DNA of 47,065 nt, from positions 1-47,065 of the forward strand of contig JAIEPU010000050.1 of NCBI GenBank assembly GCA_019748235.1, read 5' to 3'. Positions 17,197 through 25,617 of the stretch are shown here, in pieces. The notes under the pieces are model-generated. The model worked only from the letters and a program-made list of their open reading frames with translations, was not told the origin of the DNA and made no database searches. The position numbers and the translations under genes were made by a program. The stretch's first letter is position 1, and the number at the start of each line of letters is the position of its first letter. The DNA is from a bacterium (lineage in GTDB: Bacteria > Planctomycetota > Planctomycetia > Kolteriales > Kolteriaceae).

Positions 17197-18576
17197 ATGG
17201 CAACGCCTGCAAACGACGCAATTCTGCCGGCCCTTGATGAACCTGTCATCAACTCAACAGATGGAACGGGCAGGGGATCTCCCCCGATTCGTCGCGGAGA
17301 ATCGCGTCGGGAATCCACTCATCCAAGCTTCTACCGCATGGTTTGGCGGTGGCATTTCTATGCGGGACTACTCGTCACTCCCGTGCTGATGATCATGGCG
17401 ACGACGGGCGCGCTGTACATCTTTAAGACGGAACTCGAGGTTCTGATTCATCCCTACATGGGCGTTTCGAAAGTGGGGGACGCCATCGTTCCCTACCAGA
17501 CGCAGTTGGACACCGCGACGGCGTTCCTACCAAAAGACTACCAATTGCTGCGCCTGACTGTTCCGTATGATTCGTATCACACGACTCGCTTTACTTTTAT
17601 TGCCACGTCGCCAGAAGCTACTCGGCGTGTGCGCGAAGTCTTCATCGACCCTTACACGGGAAATGTCACGGGCGAGATGGGACCGCTCGATTTCTTCAAC
17701 ATCATTCTTGTCATCCATCGGCAGCTTTTCATCGGCACGACCGGACGTATCCTCACCGAGCTGTCGATGTGTTGGTCGATCATTCTGCTGATCACAGGAA
17801 CCTATCTCTGGTGGCCGAAGAAGCGAAATCAGGTTTGGGGGACTTGGCTTCCCCGGTGGTGGGGGAAGCAGTACGTGGTTCTTCGTGATTTGCACTCGAT
17901 CTTCGGTTTGATTTTCATGCCGGTCGCATTGGTCATCGCGCTGACAGGATTGATGTATACCTTCGTCTGGGGAAATGGCTACAACTGGGTCGCGAACGCA
18001 ACGAACACGTATGCAGTGTTTAGGACAGAGGTACCTTCGAAAAGTCCGGCGAACCTTCCCACGATCCCGATCGACACCATCATTCGTTCGGCGCGCGAGC
18101 GATGCACGGAGGGTAATATCTTCATCACGGTCCCGCGCAGTCCGGAGCAATCTTACGTTTGCTTCTTCGGCGGAACCGATCGCCCCACTTCGCTAACACG
18201 GATTGCATTTGATCGCGCGACCGGCGAGGAACTCATGTCGTGGCCCGTCCACCAGATGCCCATTCTCTACCGAATCGGGCAGTGGAACTTCACACTGCAT
18301 GTTGGGTCGATTCTGAGTATGCCTTCCAAAGTCGTCTGGTTTCTCGCCTGCATGATGTTGAATCTATTACCCATCACGGGCATTTGGATGTGGTGGATCA
18401 GGCGTCCCAAGGGAAAGACAGGATTTCCTCGCCGATCGGACGCCCATTTCTCTCGTGGCGTCGTGCTCATCATCCTCGCCTTGTCGATTCTTATGCCGGT
18501 GGTCGGAATCTCGATCTTGGCCATACTGATCGTGGATTGGATAATCCAGCGCTTGACGTGCCGCCAAGTTGCTTAA
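17197..18576 (+). CDS. PepSY-associated transmembrane protein
   Basis: A 459-aa protein with a 40-residue polar N-terminus. The typical PepSY_TM layout follows: M-V-W-R-W-H-F-Y-A-G-L with a first helix (about 48-72), an extracytoplasmic PepSY-like region (about 80-165), then V-I-H-R-Q-L-F-I-G and a helix ending T-Y-L-W-W-P-K-K. Next come L-R-D-L-H-S-I-F-G and a further helix, another soluble region (about 265-360), and two or three C-terminal helices. The conserved His residues at helix starts may bind heme. Members are often tied to siderophore or iron-reduction functions, but no iron-uptake gene is nearby, so the substrate is left open. Transcription is in the same direction as the desaturase. 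Confidence 0.88.
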   Translation: MATPANDAILPALDEPVINSTDGTGRGSPPIRRGESRRESTHPSFYRMVWRWHFYAGLLVTPVLMIMATTGALYIFKTELEVLIHPYMGVSKVGDAIVPYQTQLDTATAFLPKDYQLLRLTVPYDSYHTTRFTFIATSPEATRRVREVFIDPYTGNVTGEMGPLDFFNIILVIHRQLFIGTTGRILTELSMCWSIILLITGTYLWWPKKRNQVWGTWLPRWWGKQYVVLRDLHSIFGLIFMPVALVIALTGLMYTFVWGNGYNWVANATNTYAVFRTEVPSKSPANLPTIPIDTIIRSARERCTEGNIFITVPRSPEQSYVCFFGGTDRPTSLTRIAFDRATGEELMSWPVHQMPILYRIGQWNFTLHVGSILSMPSKVVWFLACMMLNLLPITGIWMWWIRRPKGKTGFPRRSDAHFSRGVVLIILALSILMPVVGISILAILIVDWIIQRLTCRQVA

Positions 18577-18936
18577 CGAGCGACATGGAGTTGGATTCGA
18601 CGGCATGCGGGGCCATGCACGTTTTATGTCGTATCTGACCTCCTTAAATGCTGTGGGCTCGACGGCAGCGCAACGAGTGCAACCTTTCGGGTGGCCCCGA
18701 CAACTCGTTGTCGGGGTTGCGAGGCAACAAGAGGGCCGAGCATCCGATGCAACCAACAACTTTGAGTACGTCAGTTAATCGCGCTTGGAAAGAACATCCC
18801 CTCTTGTGCCTTCGGCATCCAGCTTCCACCTAGCCGCTTGCACACTGGGCGGCAATCGGAACAAGTCGCTTGGACCACCCGGCGCTCCGTTTTACGCGAG
18901 GTTTGTACGACACTCCGTCCGAACTCGCTAACCCCT
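18577..18936. other. Intergenic region with palindrome between convergent genes
   Basis: 360 bases between the PepSY gene (plus) and the MFS gene (minus). It contains the perfect hairpin at 18695-18716 but no supported gene; several short overlapping frames on both strands have no start signals or recognisable products. Confidence 0.5.
18695..18716. repeat. Perfect palindromic hairpin between convergent genes
   Basis: CCCCGACAAC pairs with GTTGTCGGGG with only two bases between the arms (realistically a 9-bp stem with a 4-base loop). No T run follows on either strand. It may act as a bidirectional transcript end, or be one copy of a dispersed REP-like element. Confidence 0.6.
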
Positions 18937-20487
18937 TCAACTCGTGGGGCCTTGCGAGCCTCCTTCAAAGAGGTCGTTTTCTTCCTCCTTGCTCAGGAGT
19001 TGCTCCGCCTTGTATCCGCCGCGTGAGAAGTCATAGATCCAGATTAATCCGAAGATGATCACCAAGGCCGCAGGGAGTAGTGATACCCAGCGGAAGGCCA
19101 TCGAGAAACCGACGCTCTGCGCCTTCTCGACGACTCCGAGCAATGAGATCACTTCATCCTTCGAAAGTTTCGCGATCGGGCTATCGGCAGGAACGATCGG
19201 CGTCGCGGGATCCTGCTCACCCTTCTTGATTCCCTTGAGCTCTTCGATCACCGTCGTGTTGAGAGCGATCGGCTTCCCATCCGCATTCGTCTTCAGAATC
19301 AAACTCGCGAGTTCCTTGTTCGTTTCACTCGCTTCCACCGTTTGAACGGAGTAGTGATCGACGATCTGACCCATTTGTGGAATGGTGAGAGCGATAGCCG
19401 CATTGCCGATCGTGCCGAGGAGGCAGAGGATCATCGCGCCACCCTTGGGGAATCGCTCCGACGCAACGCCGAGCATCGTTGGCCAGAAGTACGTGACACC
19501 CAGTCCAAAGATCGTTGCGTATGTGAATGCCGTTGCCGCATTGTTAGCAAAGCTAAGCAAATAGAGGCCGACTCCCGACAGGATCGAGGAGACTACCAGC
19601 AGCCCAATCGGCGAGATTTGGTGAGCGATCGGCCCTGCGAAGTGTCGAAGGATGAACATCATGCCGGCCGTGTAGATGAGGATCTGAGTGCCATTCAGAC
19701 CAGCCGTCTTTTCCATGACGGAAGACTGCCAGCTTTGCGGACCGAGTTCGGTCGACGCGGTGAGAAGCATGCAGATGCCCCAAAGAATGAATCCTGGACG
19801 GAAAGATTCCATGAACATCCGACCGGTTGAGACGCCGCTCGCGACTCGTTCGGTTTCCGGGAACTTCGCGGTGAGAAGCATGAATCCATAGATGATCGCG
19901 GGTGCGATGATCATGAGAAGCGACTGCCACCAGTTGAATCCCTGGCCGGCAACCAGGACGCGATAATCAATCCCGAAAGATTGAAGAGGAAGATCGATCC
20001 CTTGGCCGACGTACATCGCGAGAAAGCCCCCAATGATGAGTCCGCCCGGCCACCACGCGTGCAACACGTTCAGATAGTGTGTCTTCTCTTTGGGATAGAG
20101 AGTTGCCACAAGCGGGTTGATCGCGGTTTCCGTGAATCCGTTGCCGCATCCAAGGAGGAAGGAAAAGGATTGAATCCAAAGGAGGCTTTTGGGAACGTCG
20201 CCGCCGAATGTCGGCGCGAAGACCATGCCGAGCGTGCCGCCCACGTGACTCAGGAACGCCAGCCACATGATTCGCTTCATGCCGAGCCAATCACAGATGA
20301 ATCCGCCAAGCAGCAGCGAGGCCGCCATTCCCCAGAAGCGGGCTCCGTCGATCGCGCCGTTCTGCTCCTGGCTGAAATGGAAGTGATTTCCCATCTCGAG
20401 CAGAATGTTTCCGCGAATACTGAAGGTGAAGGCCGACGTGACGAGTGCAATACAACTCAGAACGAACAACCAGGTCCGGCTGGACAT
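18937..20487 (-). CDS. Major facilitator superfamily transporter (sugar/FucP-like)
   Basis: A 516-aa protein. The start is set at the ATG at 20487, preceded by GGGAG and directly followed by the first membrane helix; a 27-residue polar extension is possible but unsupported. It has about 12 membrane helices. A conserved cytoplasmic-loop signature follows helix 2 (C-D-W-L-G-M-K-R-I-M), and W-I-Q-S-F-S-F-L-L-G-C-G-N-G-F-T-E-T-A-I-N-P-L-V resembles the fucose/glucose permease branch. A hydrophilic insertion of about 75-80 residues lies before the last helix, longer than in most relatives. The substrate is probably a sugar or other small organic molecule. It is downstream of argJ on the same strand, 209 bases apart. 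Confidence 0.85.
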   Translation of the reverse strand: MSSRTWLFVLSCIALVTSAFTFSIRGNILLEMGNHFHFSQEQNGAIDGARFWGMAASLLLGGFICDWLGMKRIMWLAFLSHVGGTLGMVFAPTFGGDVPKSLLWIQSFSFLLGCGNGFTETAINPLVATLYPKEKTHYLNVLHAWWPGGLIIGGFLAMYVGQGIDLPLQSFGIDYRVLVAGQGFNWWQSLLMIIAPAIIYGFMLLTAKFPETERVASGVSTGRMFMESFRPGFILWGICMLLTASTELGPQSWQSSVMEKTAGLNGTQILIYTAGMMFILRHFAGPIAHQISPIGLLVVSSILSGVGLYLLSFANNAATAFTYATIFGLGVTYFWPTMLGVASERFPKGGAMILCLLGTIGNAAIALTIPQMGQIVDHYSVQTVEASETNKELASLILKTNADGKPIALNTTVIEELKGIKKGEQDPATPIVPADSPIAKLSKDEVISLLGVVEKAQSVGFSMAFRWVSLLPAALVIIFGLIWIYDFSRGGYKAEQLLSKEEENDLFEGGSQGPTS

Positions 20488-20696
20488 GGACGACTCCCAG
20501 GGTGCTTGAATTTTTGATCCATGTGGAGGCGAAGCGTCGATTTGGTTCCCATTCCCCGGCTTCGCCACTCGCTGCCGACGAGGCCGGAAACGAGTTGGGG
20601 TGAATGATGCCCCATTCGACCCCCAAAGGCCAGTAGAAAATTAAGGAATGGTGGTCGCCGGAAGAAAGTCTGGTGACGCTTGCCGGGAAAGTTCGA

Positions 20697-21878
20697 TCAG
20701 GTCGTATATTCCGCGTTGAAGCGAACATACCCCGTCGATAAGTCAGTGCTCCAGAATCGACAGGAAGCTTGGCCGAGTTCGAACATAAGTTCGATGTGGA
20801 CTTCGAAGTTCTCCTTCATGCGAGCCGACTCTGCGTTGGCATCGAATTTCGTCGGCACACCATGATCGTATAGAAGAGTTCCATTCACACGGAGGGAGAG
20901 ATCCTTCTCGGCAAAGTCGATCCCTGCGTACCCAGCCGCGCTGCAGATTCGTCCCCAATTTGGGTCATTGCCGAACACGGCGGTCTTGACGAGTGGACTA
21001 TCCGCCACTGCTTTGGCTACCTTGCGAGCCTCTTCCTCGGTTCGAGTGCCGGTGACATCGATCGTCAAACGATGCGTGACTTCCTCGGCATCATCAACGA
21101 GTCCGACAGCTAGCTCGATTGCGGCTTCCTCGATCGCCTTCGCGAACTCGTCGCGCACCGGTTCGGCCGACTGACCGCTCGCTCCGTTCGCCAGAAGGGT
21201 CACGGAGTCGTTCGTGGAGGTGTGCCCCTCGACACTGATGGCGTGAAATGATCGATCGACCGCGCGGCGAATGATGGGGCCGAGCAGGGCAGGGCTTGCC
21301 TCGGCATCGGTGATCAAGAAAGCAAGCATGGTCGCCATGTTGGGGCCGATCATGGCCGCCCCCTTCGCGAATCCGGCGATGTGAATTTCTTTTCCATTGA
21401 CCGTGATCTGACGGAATGTGGTCTTGGTTCGTGTGTCCGTCGTCATGATCCCCTGAGCCGCCTCATCAAATGAATTTGGCTCTGCGGAGATCTTAGGGAG
21501 TAGTTCTTTAATCCCTTTGAGAACCTTCTCCATTGGCAATGGCCGGCCGATGACCCCGGTCGAGCAGACCAGGACCTGCTTCGCATCGACACTCAGTCCG
21601 CTCGCGACCGAGGCGGTCATTTCCTTCGCATCGCGAAGACCTTGCTCGCCGGTACAAGCGTTTGCGTTTCCACTGTTGACGACGATCGCGCGCACGTTCA
21701 AGGACGGGAGCCGTTCGCGGCAAACTTGCACAGGTGCCGCACAAACCTTGTTCGTGGTGAACATGCCGACGGCCGCTGCATCACGATCGCTGACGATCAG
21801 GGTCAGGTCGCGTTTGCTCGCATTCTTCTTGACGCCGGTGTACTGCCCCGCGAAGCGAAATCCCTTCGGCAATTTCAT
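20697..21878 (-). CDS. argJ: Bifunctional ornithine acetyltransferase / N-acetylglutamate synthase
   Basis: A 393-aa protein of normal ArgJ length. It moves the acetyl group from N-acetylornithine to glutamate in the cyclic arginine pathway and may also acetylate glutamate from acetyl-CoA. Visible motifs are S-T-G-V-I-G at 106-111, the self-processing site K-G-A-A-M-I-G-P-N-M-A-T-M-L with cleavage expected between Ala182 and Thr183 (Thr183 becomes the nucleophile), E-G-H-T-S-T-N-D-S in the beta chain, N-D-P-N-W-G-R, and a C-terminus R-F-W-S-T-D-L-S-T-G-Y-V-R-F-N-A-E-Y. Other arginine genes are not in the window. Whether it is mono- or bifunctional cannot be told from sequence alone. Confidence 0.96.
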   Translation of the reverse strand: MKLPKGFRFAGQYTGVKKNASKRDLTLIVSDRDAAAVGMFTTNKVCAAPVQVCRERLPSLNVRAIVVNSGNANACTGEQGLRDAKEMTASVASGLSVDAKQVLVCSTGVIGRPLPMEKVLKGIKELLPKISAEPNSFDEAAQGIMTTDTRTKTTFRQITVNGKEIHIAGFAKGAAMIGPNMATMLAFLITDAEASPALLGPIIRRAVDRSFHAISVEGHTSTNDSVTLLANGASGQSAEPVRDEFAKAIEEAAIELAVGLVDDAEEVTHRLTIDVTGTRTEEEARKVAKAVADSPLVKTAVFGNDPNWGRICSAAGYAGIDFAEKDLSLRVNGTLLYDHGVPTKFDANAESARMKENFEVHIELMFELGQASCRFWSTDLSTGYVRFNAEYTT

Positions 21879-22133
21879 GGAAACGTCGGCTCCTGGTTTC
21901 CGGTTCTCATCCGATCCCGAGGCATTCTACATGATCAAGGCAAAGGTGTCGCGATCTTGGAATCACCCGCTCACGGTCCACTTTCCTAGTAGAAGCTCGT
22001 GCTGTCGCGTAATCGACAACGAGTGAGACGAAGAGGTTCGATCACCGGGAGGGGCGGCTAACTTTTAGAGACAAGACTCGACGAGAAAGAATCTAAGTGA
22101 TTCGAAGACGCCGATAACTTTACGCATTGCGAA

Positions 22134-23621
22134 CTACTTCGCGGGAGCGGTCGGCGCTGAGGTCGGTGCCTCGGCAGGGGCGGTGGGCGTTTCCATTTCT
22201 GGCACCATCTCGACCGATTCCGCACCGTTCGGAGCGGTGGGGGGGAAGTTGTCCAGCTGAAGAAGCTGAGCGATGTCGACGACCGCTTCCCACCGTCCTT
22301 GTTGAGCATCGATATAGCCCAGGTTCGCGTCGACTAAGTCGCGCTGAGCTTGCAAGAGTTGAAGCAAGCTAAACTGGCCCCCCTGATAAGCCGCTTGTGC
22401 GAGCTGCACCGTTTGCGTCGCGGCGGGGACGATTTCCTTTTCGAATTCCTTCACCAGTTCTGTTGATGAGTGGAGCCGACCGAGCGCATCTGCTGTGAGG
22501 TTCGACAAGTTTGTTTCGGTCACGCGTAGATTCGCCGCCGCTCCAGAGACATTGGCGCGAGCCTGTCGGATGCCCCCCTGGTTTCGATTCCAAACAGGAA
22601 TCGGCACCGAGGCCAAAAGGATCGGCTGATTATGCGGGAAGCTGGTGTAATACTGGTAACCGCTCTGAATGGTCGGGTTCGGCCAAGGCTCGACGATCGC
22701 TCGGCGGAGCAGGAAACGACGCCTAATGATTTCGGCCTGCGCCTTGCCGATCTGCGCGTTCTGAGCGAGCACGCCGGCTCGGACCAGAGCATAATCCATC
22801 TCGGGGATCGGCGATTCTAGTATGCCATCAACCCGGCCGATCTTCAGTTCGGGAAGGCCTGTCACGGCGGCAAGGCTGTTTTTCGCCGCAGCAAGCTGCT
22901 GGTTGTTGCTCGCGAGGACGGCGGCGGCACGGCGATACTGAATCTTGAGCTGCAATTCGTCGGTGAGTGTTCCTTCACCCCCCCGCTTAAGCCGTTCACC
23001 GGATTCAAAAGACTTCCTCGCGATCTCCACGAGTTGCGTCAGCGCCTCGGACCGGCGCTGAAGAGCCAGCGTTCGATAAAAGACCGCGCGAACGGTCGTC
23101 AATACTTCGAATCGCGTTTGCGTCAGGTTGTATTCCGCTTGGCGAACCTCTTGCAGTGCGGCTGATCGCTGCAAACGTAGCTTGTTCGCAACGACGAATT
23201 CCTGCGACATCGATCCGATCCAGAAGGTGTTGCTGCCACCCCACTGAGTCGCACCGCCGATAAAATTTGGATTGGGATAGAGACCGACCTGCAGCGCATT
23301 TCCTTGCGCGGCGGAAATAGCGGCGATCGCGGTCTGGATCGACGGGTGATTCGCGAGCGCAAGTGATTCCAGTGCAGACAAGGGGGCGTTCGACAGCTCT
23401 CGGCTCACATCATCGGTGAGCGAAACGCTATTGGGCTCCGTCAGCGTTGCCGTCGGCAGGGGAGTCATCTCTTGAGGAATGACCGACTCGGAGGGAACCG
23501 CAGGGGGCGAGGAACGCGGCATTCCCGTGCCGGGTATCAACGAGGGTTGAGCGGTCGCCACATTGGTGGCAACAAGGCCGCAACAAGCGATACCTAACCA
23601 GCGCATCGAAGGACGCATCAT
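22134..23621 (-). CDS. TolC-family outer-membrane efflux protein
   Basis: A 495-aa protein with a signal peptide (about 1-24) and a Shine-Dalgarno-like GGGAGGG upstream. After a Pro/Ser/Thr-rich linker (about 25-75) come the two helical repeats of the outer-membrane factor family. The first begins A-L-A-N-H-P-S-I-Q-T-A; the second contains the long heptad-rich stretch ending Q-L-A-Q-A-A-Y-Q-G-G-Q-F-S-L-L-Q-L-L-Q-A-Q-R-D-L-V, the typical CzcC/TolC signature. The C-terminus is a low-complexity Pro/Ala/Thr tail. It would form the trimeric outer-membrane duct of an efflux or secretion system. No RND pump or membrane-fusion protein lies next to it, so the partner is elsewhere. Confidence 0.92.
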   Translation of the reverse strand: MMRPSMRWLGIACCGLVATNVATAQPSLIPGTGMPRSSPPAVPSESVIPQEMTPLPTATLTEPNSVSLTDDVSRELSNAPLSALESLALANHPSIQTAIAAISAAQGNALQVGLYPNPNFIGGATQWGGSNTFWIGSMSQEFVVANKLRLQRSAALQEVRQAEYNLTQTRFEVLTTVRAVFYRTLALQRRSEALTQLVEIARKSFESGERLKRGGEGTLTDELQLKIQYRRAAAVLASNNQQLAAAKNSLAAVTGLPELKIGRVDGILESPIPEMDYALVRAGVLAQNAQIGKAQAEIIRRRFLLRRAIVEPWPNPTIQSGYQYYTSFPHNQPILLASVPIPVWNRNQGGIRQARANVSGAAANLRVTETNLSNLTADALGRLHSSTELVKEFEKEIVPAATQTVQLAQAAYQGGQFSLLQLLQAQRDLVDANLGYIDAQQGRWEAVVDIAQLLQLDNFPPTAPNGAESVEMVPEMETPTAPAEAPTSAPTAPAK

Positions 23622-23771
23622 CGACAGACCCTCCCTGGGGAGTATCGTCTGTCGTGAGAATGATCTCGTACGCGAAGGTAAGGGTTAGGCTGGATTTGTC
23701 AGTCGACGAGTCGCTACACGTGGTCCAATTTAACAGCATAACCGATGCAACTTCACCAAACGTTCAATCAC

Positions 23772-24479
23772 CTATGCCGCTTGATCTAACGAAGTTGAAA
23801 TGTTGATCGTCGTTCCTTCGAGGATTTGACGGGCCGTTTCCTCTGCTCGAGCGATCCCCTCTTCAAGCCGGAGACGGTAGTGCTCGGCGATAGGGTCATC
23901 GAGATCTTTTGGCACGTGGATGAGCTCATTGGCCACGATCACGATGCGTGAAAAGGGTTTGGGGATGAACATCCGGTCCCAGCTTTTCATCCTCCAAGCT
24001 CTGTTCACGTGAACCCCGACCGGAATGAGCGGAATTCCTAAGGAACTTGCCGCTTGAACGGCTCCCAGTTTTGCCTTTCGCCTGGGTCCTCTCGGGCCGT
24101 CGAGGGTGAATGCCATCCGAAAGGGATGAGTGATCCTCCCCATCCGGATCAGTCGAAGAAAGGCTCCCTGTCCTCCCCGGCTCGATGAGCCTCGAATGGT
24201 CCTCCAACCTAATCCGTGCATGATCGCGGAGATCAATTCCCCATCCCCGCTCTTGCTGACGAGGGCACACGGGTGAATGGGGCCGACATAATAGGAACAG
24301 GGAAGGATCGTTTCGTGCCAACCCCCCAGAATCGCACTTTGGCCGGGGAGCAAGTTCCTCCGTGGCGCATCGACGGGAAACCGGACGTCCATTCGTATGG
24401 TGGAGAACCAGATTCGGACTAGGGTTGCTCCCAGCCAGCCAATCAGGGCATACTTCCATCGGGTCCAATATTTTTTCAT
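23772..24479 (-). CDS. Lysophospholipid acyltransferase family protein (DUF374)
   Basis: A 235-aa protein with an N-terminal membrane anchor (about residues 10-28). The DUF374 pattern follows: G-G-W-H-E-T-I-L-P with the catalytic-type His near 54, S-K-S-G-D-G-E-L-I near 75, G-S-S-S-R-G-G near 97-103, and F-T-L-D-G-P-R-G-P-R-R near 122-132. The family resembles plsC-type acyltransferases and includes lipid A or phospholipid acyl transfer enzymes acting at the inner membrane. It is expressed from its own promoter in the AT-rich region to its right, divergent from the TetR gene. Length is standard. Confidence 0.9.
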   Translation of the reverse strand: MKKYWTRWKYALIGWLGATLVRIWFSTIRMDVRFPVDAPRRNLLPGQSAILGGWHETILPCSYYVGPIHPCALVSKSGDGELISAIMHGLGWRTIRGSSSRGGQGAFLRLIRMGRITHPFRMAFTLDGPRGPRRKAKLGAVQAASSLGIPLIPVGVHVNRAWRMKSWDRMFIPKPFSRIVIVANELIHVPKDLDDPIAEHYRLRLEEGIARAEETARQILEGTTINISTSLDQAA

Positions 24480-24797
24480 GATGATTTTCCTCGCGTCGTT
24501 CCATTAGAACGACAGAATAGGACCCAATGCGTTTGTCGTCGTAGAGCCTAGGCTTGATTTGGATTTGCATCAATTCGATTCCAGGCATGTCGACGACTTC
24601 GGATCTTCCATTTGTTCCGTTGGGTGACGTTCCAGCGCCTCACGGAGCAAAGGGAAAGGTGTTTTGATTGCAAGTATTTGAATAATAGATGTTTGTGTCA
24701 TCAAGGATGTTTTGTTGACGAGTGAGTCTCAAAATTATTCAGTTCTTTCTTGTGTTAGCCGAAGAATTGGGTAGTTTTTTGACTGACGAGTCCGTCC
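24480..24797. promoter_or_regulatory. Divergent AT-rich promoter region
   Basis: 318 bases between DUF374 (minus) and TetR (plus). Bases from about 24660 to 24780 are visibly AT-rich compared with the flanks, and TTGACG at 24715-24720 could be a -35 box for the TetR gene. The best -10 candidate (TATTCA at 24736-24741) has a short 15-base spacing, so no promoter is assigned. A minus frame at 23926-24588 overlaps DUF374 and is a shadow. Confidence 0.4.
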
Positions 24798-25532
24798 ATG
24801 AAAGGATGGCGGGTCGTGGTTGCCAAAAAAGTGAGTGGACCGGGTCGGCCGGTGGATGAAGCTCTCAGGCAGCGACGTCGGGAGGAGATTCTCGCCGTTG
24901 CGGCTCAACTCTTCGCGAAGGATGGATACGCGGCCACGGATCTCGATGTCGTCGCGAAGGAAGTCGGTGTCGGCAAAGGAACGATCTACCGCTACTTCCA
25001 GAACAAGGCGGATCTATTCCTCGCGGCGGTCGACGACACGATGGGGCAAATGGATATTTACGTCCAACGAGTTGCCCTTTCGAGTAGCGACCCACTCGAA
25101 CAGATGACGTTGGCGGTTTACGGCTATCTCGAATTCTTTCGCCGAAACCCGCATGTCGTCGAGCTTTTGATTCAGGAGCGAGCGGTCTTTCGTGATCACC
25201 GGAAGTCAATGTACTTCCAGAATCTCGAACGCAACGTCGGACCCTGGCGAATCATGCTCACCATGCTCGTTGATGCCGGTCGCGTTCGAGACGTGGCCGT
25301 CGAGCGCGTCATCAAAGTGTTCAGCGACATGCTCTACGGAACGATGTTCGCCAGCTATTTCGCTCGCCGCGAGAAGTCTGTCGACGAACACTTCCGAGAC
25401 ATTGTCGATGTTGCTCTTCGCGGCGTGCTGATGCCGACCGAAGCCGCCCGCTGGGATGATCATGCAATTCAACGTTTAGCGACAGTGGCGAAAGATGCCA
25501 CTCATTGGACAGAGACTGAGGAGAAATCCTAG
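24798..25532 (+). CDS. TetR/AcrR-family transcriptional regulator
   Basis: 244 aa from the ATG at 24798. An AAAGGA at 24801-24806 stands nine bases before an in-frame GTG at 24816, so a 238-aa form is equally possible. Residues about 25-75 form the TetR DNA-binding domain: R-R-R-E-E-I-L-A-V-A-A-Q-L-F-A-K-D-G-Y, then the helix-turn-helix with T-D-L-D-V-V-A-K-E-V-G-V-G-K-G-T-I-Y-R-Y-F and K-A-D-L-F. The C-terminal ligand-binding half is all-helical and not family-specific. TetR proteins usually repress neighbours and release DNA on binding a small molecule. The candidates are DUF374 (divergent) and the redox fusion gene starting 85 bases downstream. Confidence 0.93.
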   Translation: MKGWRVVVAKKVSGPGRPVDEALRQRRREEILAVAAQLFAKDGYAATDLDVVAKEVGVGKGTIYRYFQNKADLFLAAVDDTMGQMDIYVQRVALSSSDPLEQMTLAVYGYLEFFRRNPHVVELLIQERAVFRDHRKSMYFQNLERNVGPWRIMLTMLVDAGRVRDVAVERVIKVFSDMLYGTMFASYFARREKSVDEHFRDIVDVALRGVLMPTEAARWDDHAIQRLATVAKDATHWTETEEKS

Positions 25533-25545
25533 CGCAGGCGGACGA

Positions 25546-25610
25546 CCCGCCGGCGCGTATTGCCTTCTCTTGTCGTGATGCTCAGCGACGAAGAGACCGG
25601 CCGGCGGGAG
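25546..25610 (+). promoter_or_regulatory. Inverted repeat overlapping the ribosome binding site of the redox fusion gene
   Basis: CCCGCCGG (25546-25553) pairs with CCGGCGGG (25601-25608). Inside it CTCTTGTCG and CGACGAAGAG can extend the stem imperfectly. The right arm contains the GGGAG used as Shine-Dalgarno for the ATG at 25618. Folding of the leader would hide that site, which could be translational control, or the arms may simply be the end of the tetR transcript. Confidence 0.4.
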
Positions 25611-25617
25611 AACGAAG

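Noticed and set aside
17527-18150. 207-aa minus frame opposite the PepSY gene
   Set aside because: The plus-strand gene has clear family features; the minus frame is Arg/Asp/Glu-rich and unlike a protein family.
24715-24741. TTGACG and TATTCA as a sigma-70 promoter for the TetR gene
   Set aside because: The spacing of 15 bases is shorter than usual and the -10 is a weak match, so it is mentioned but not listed as a promoter.
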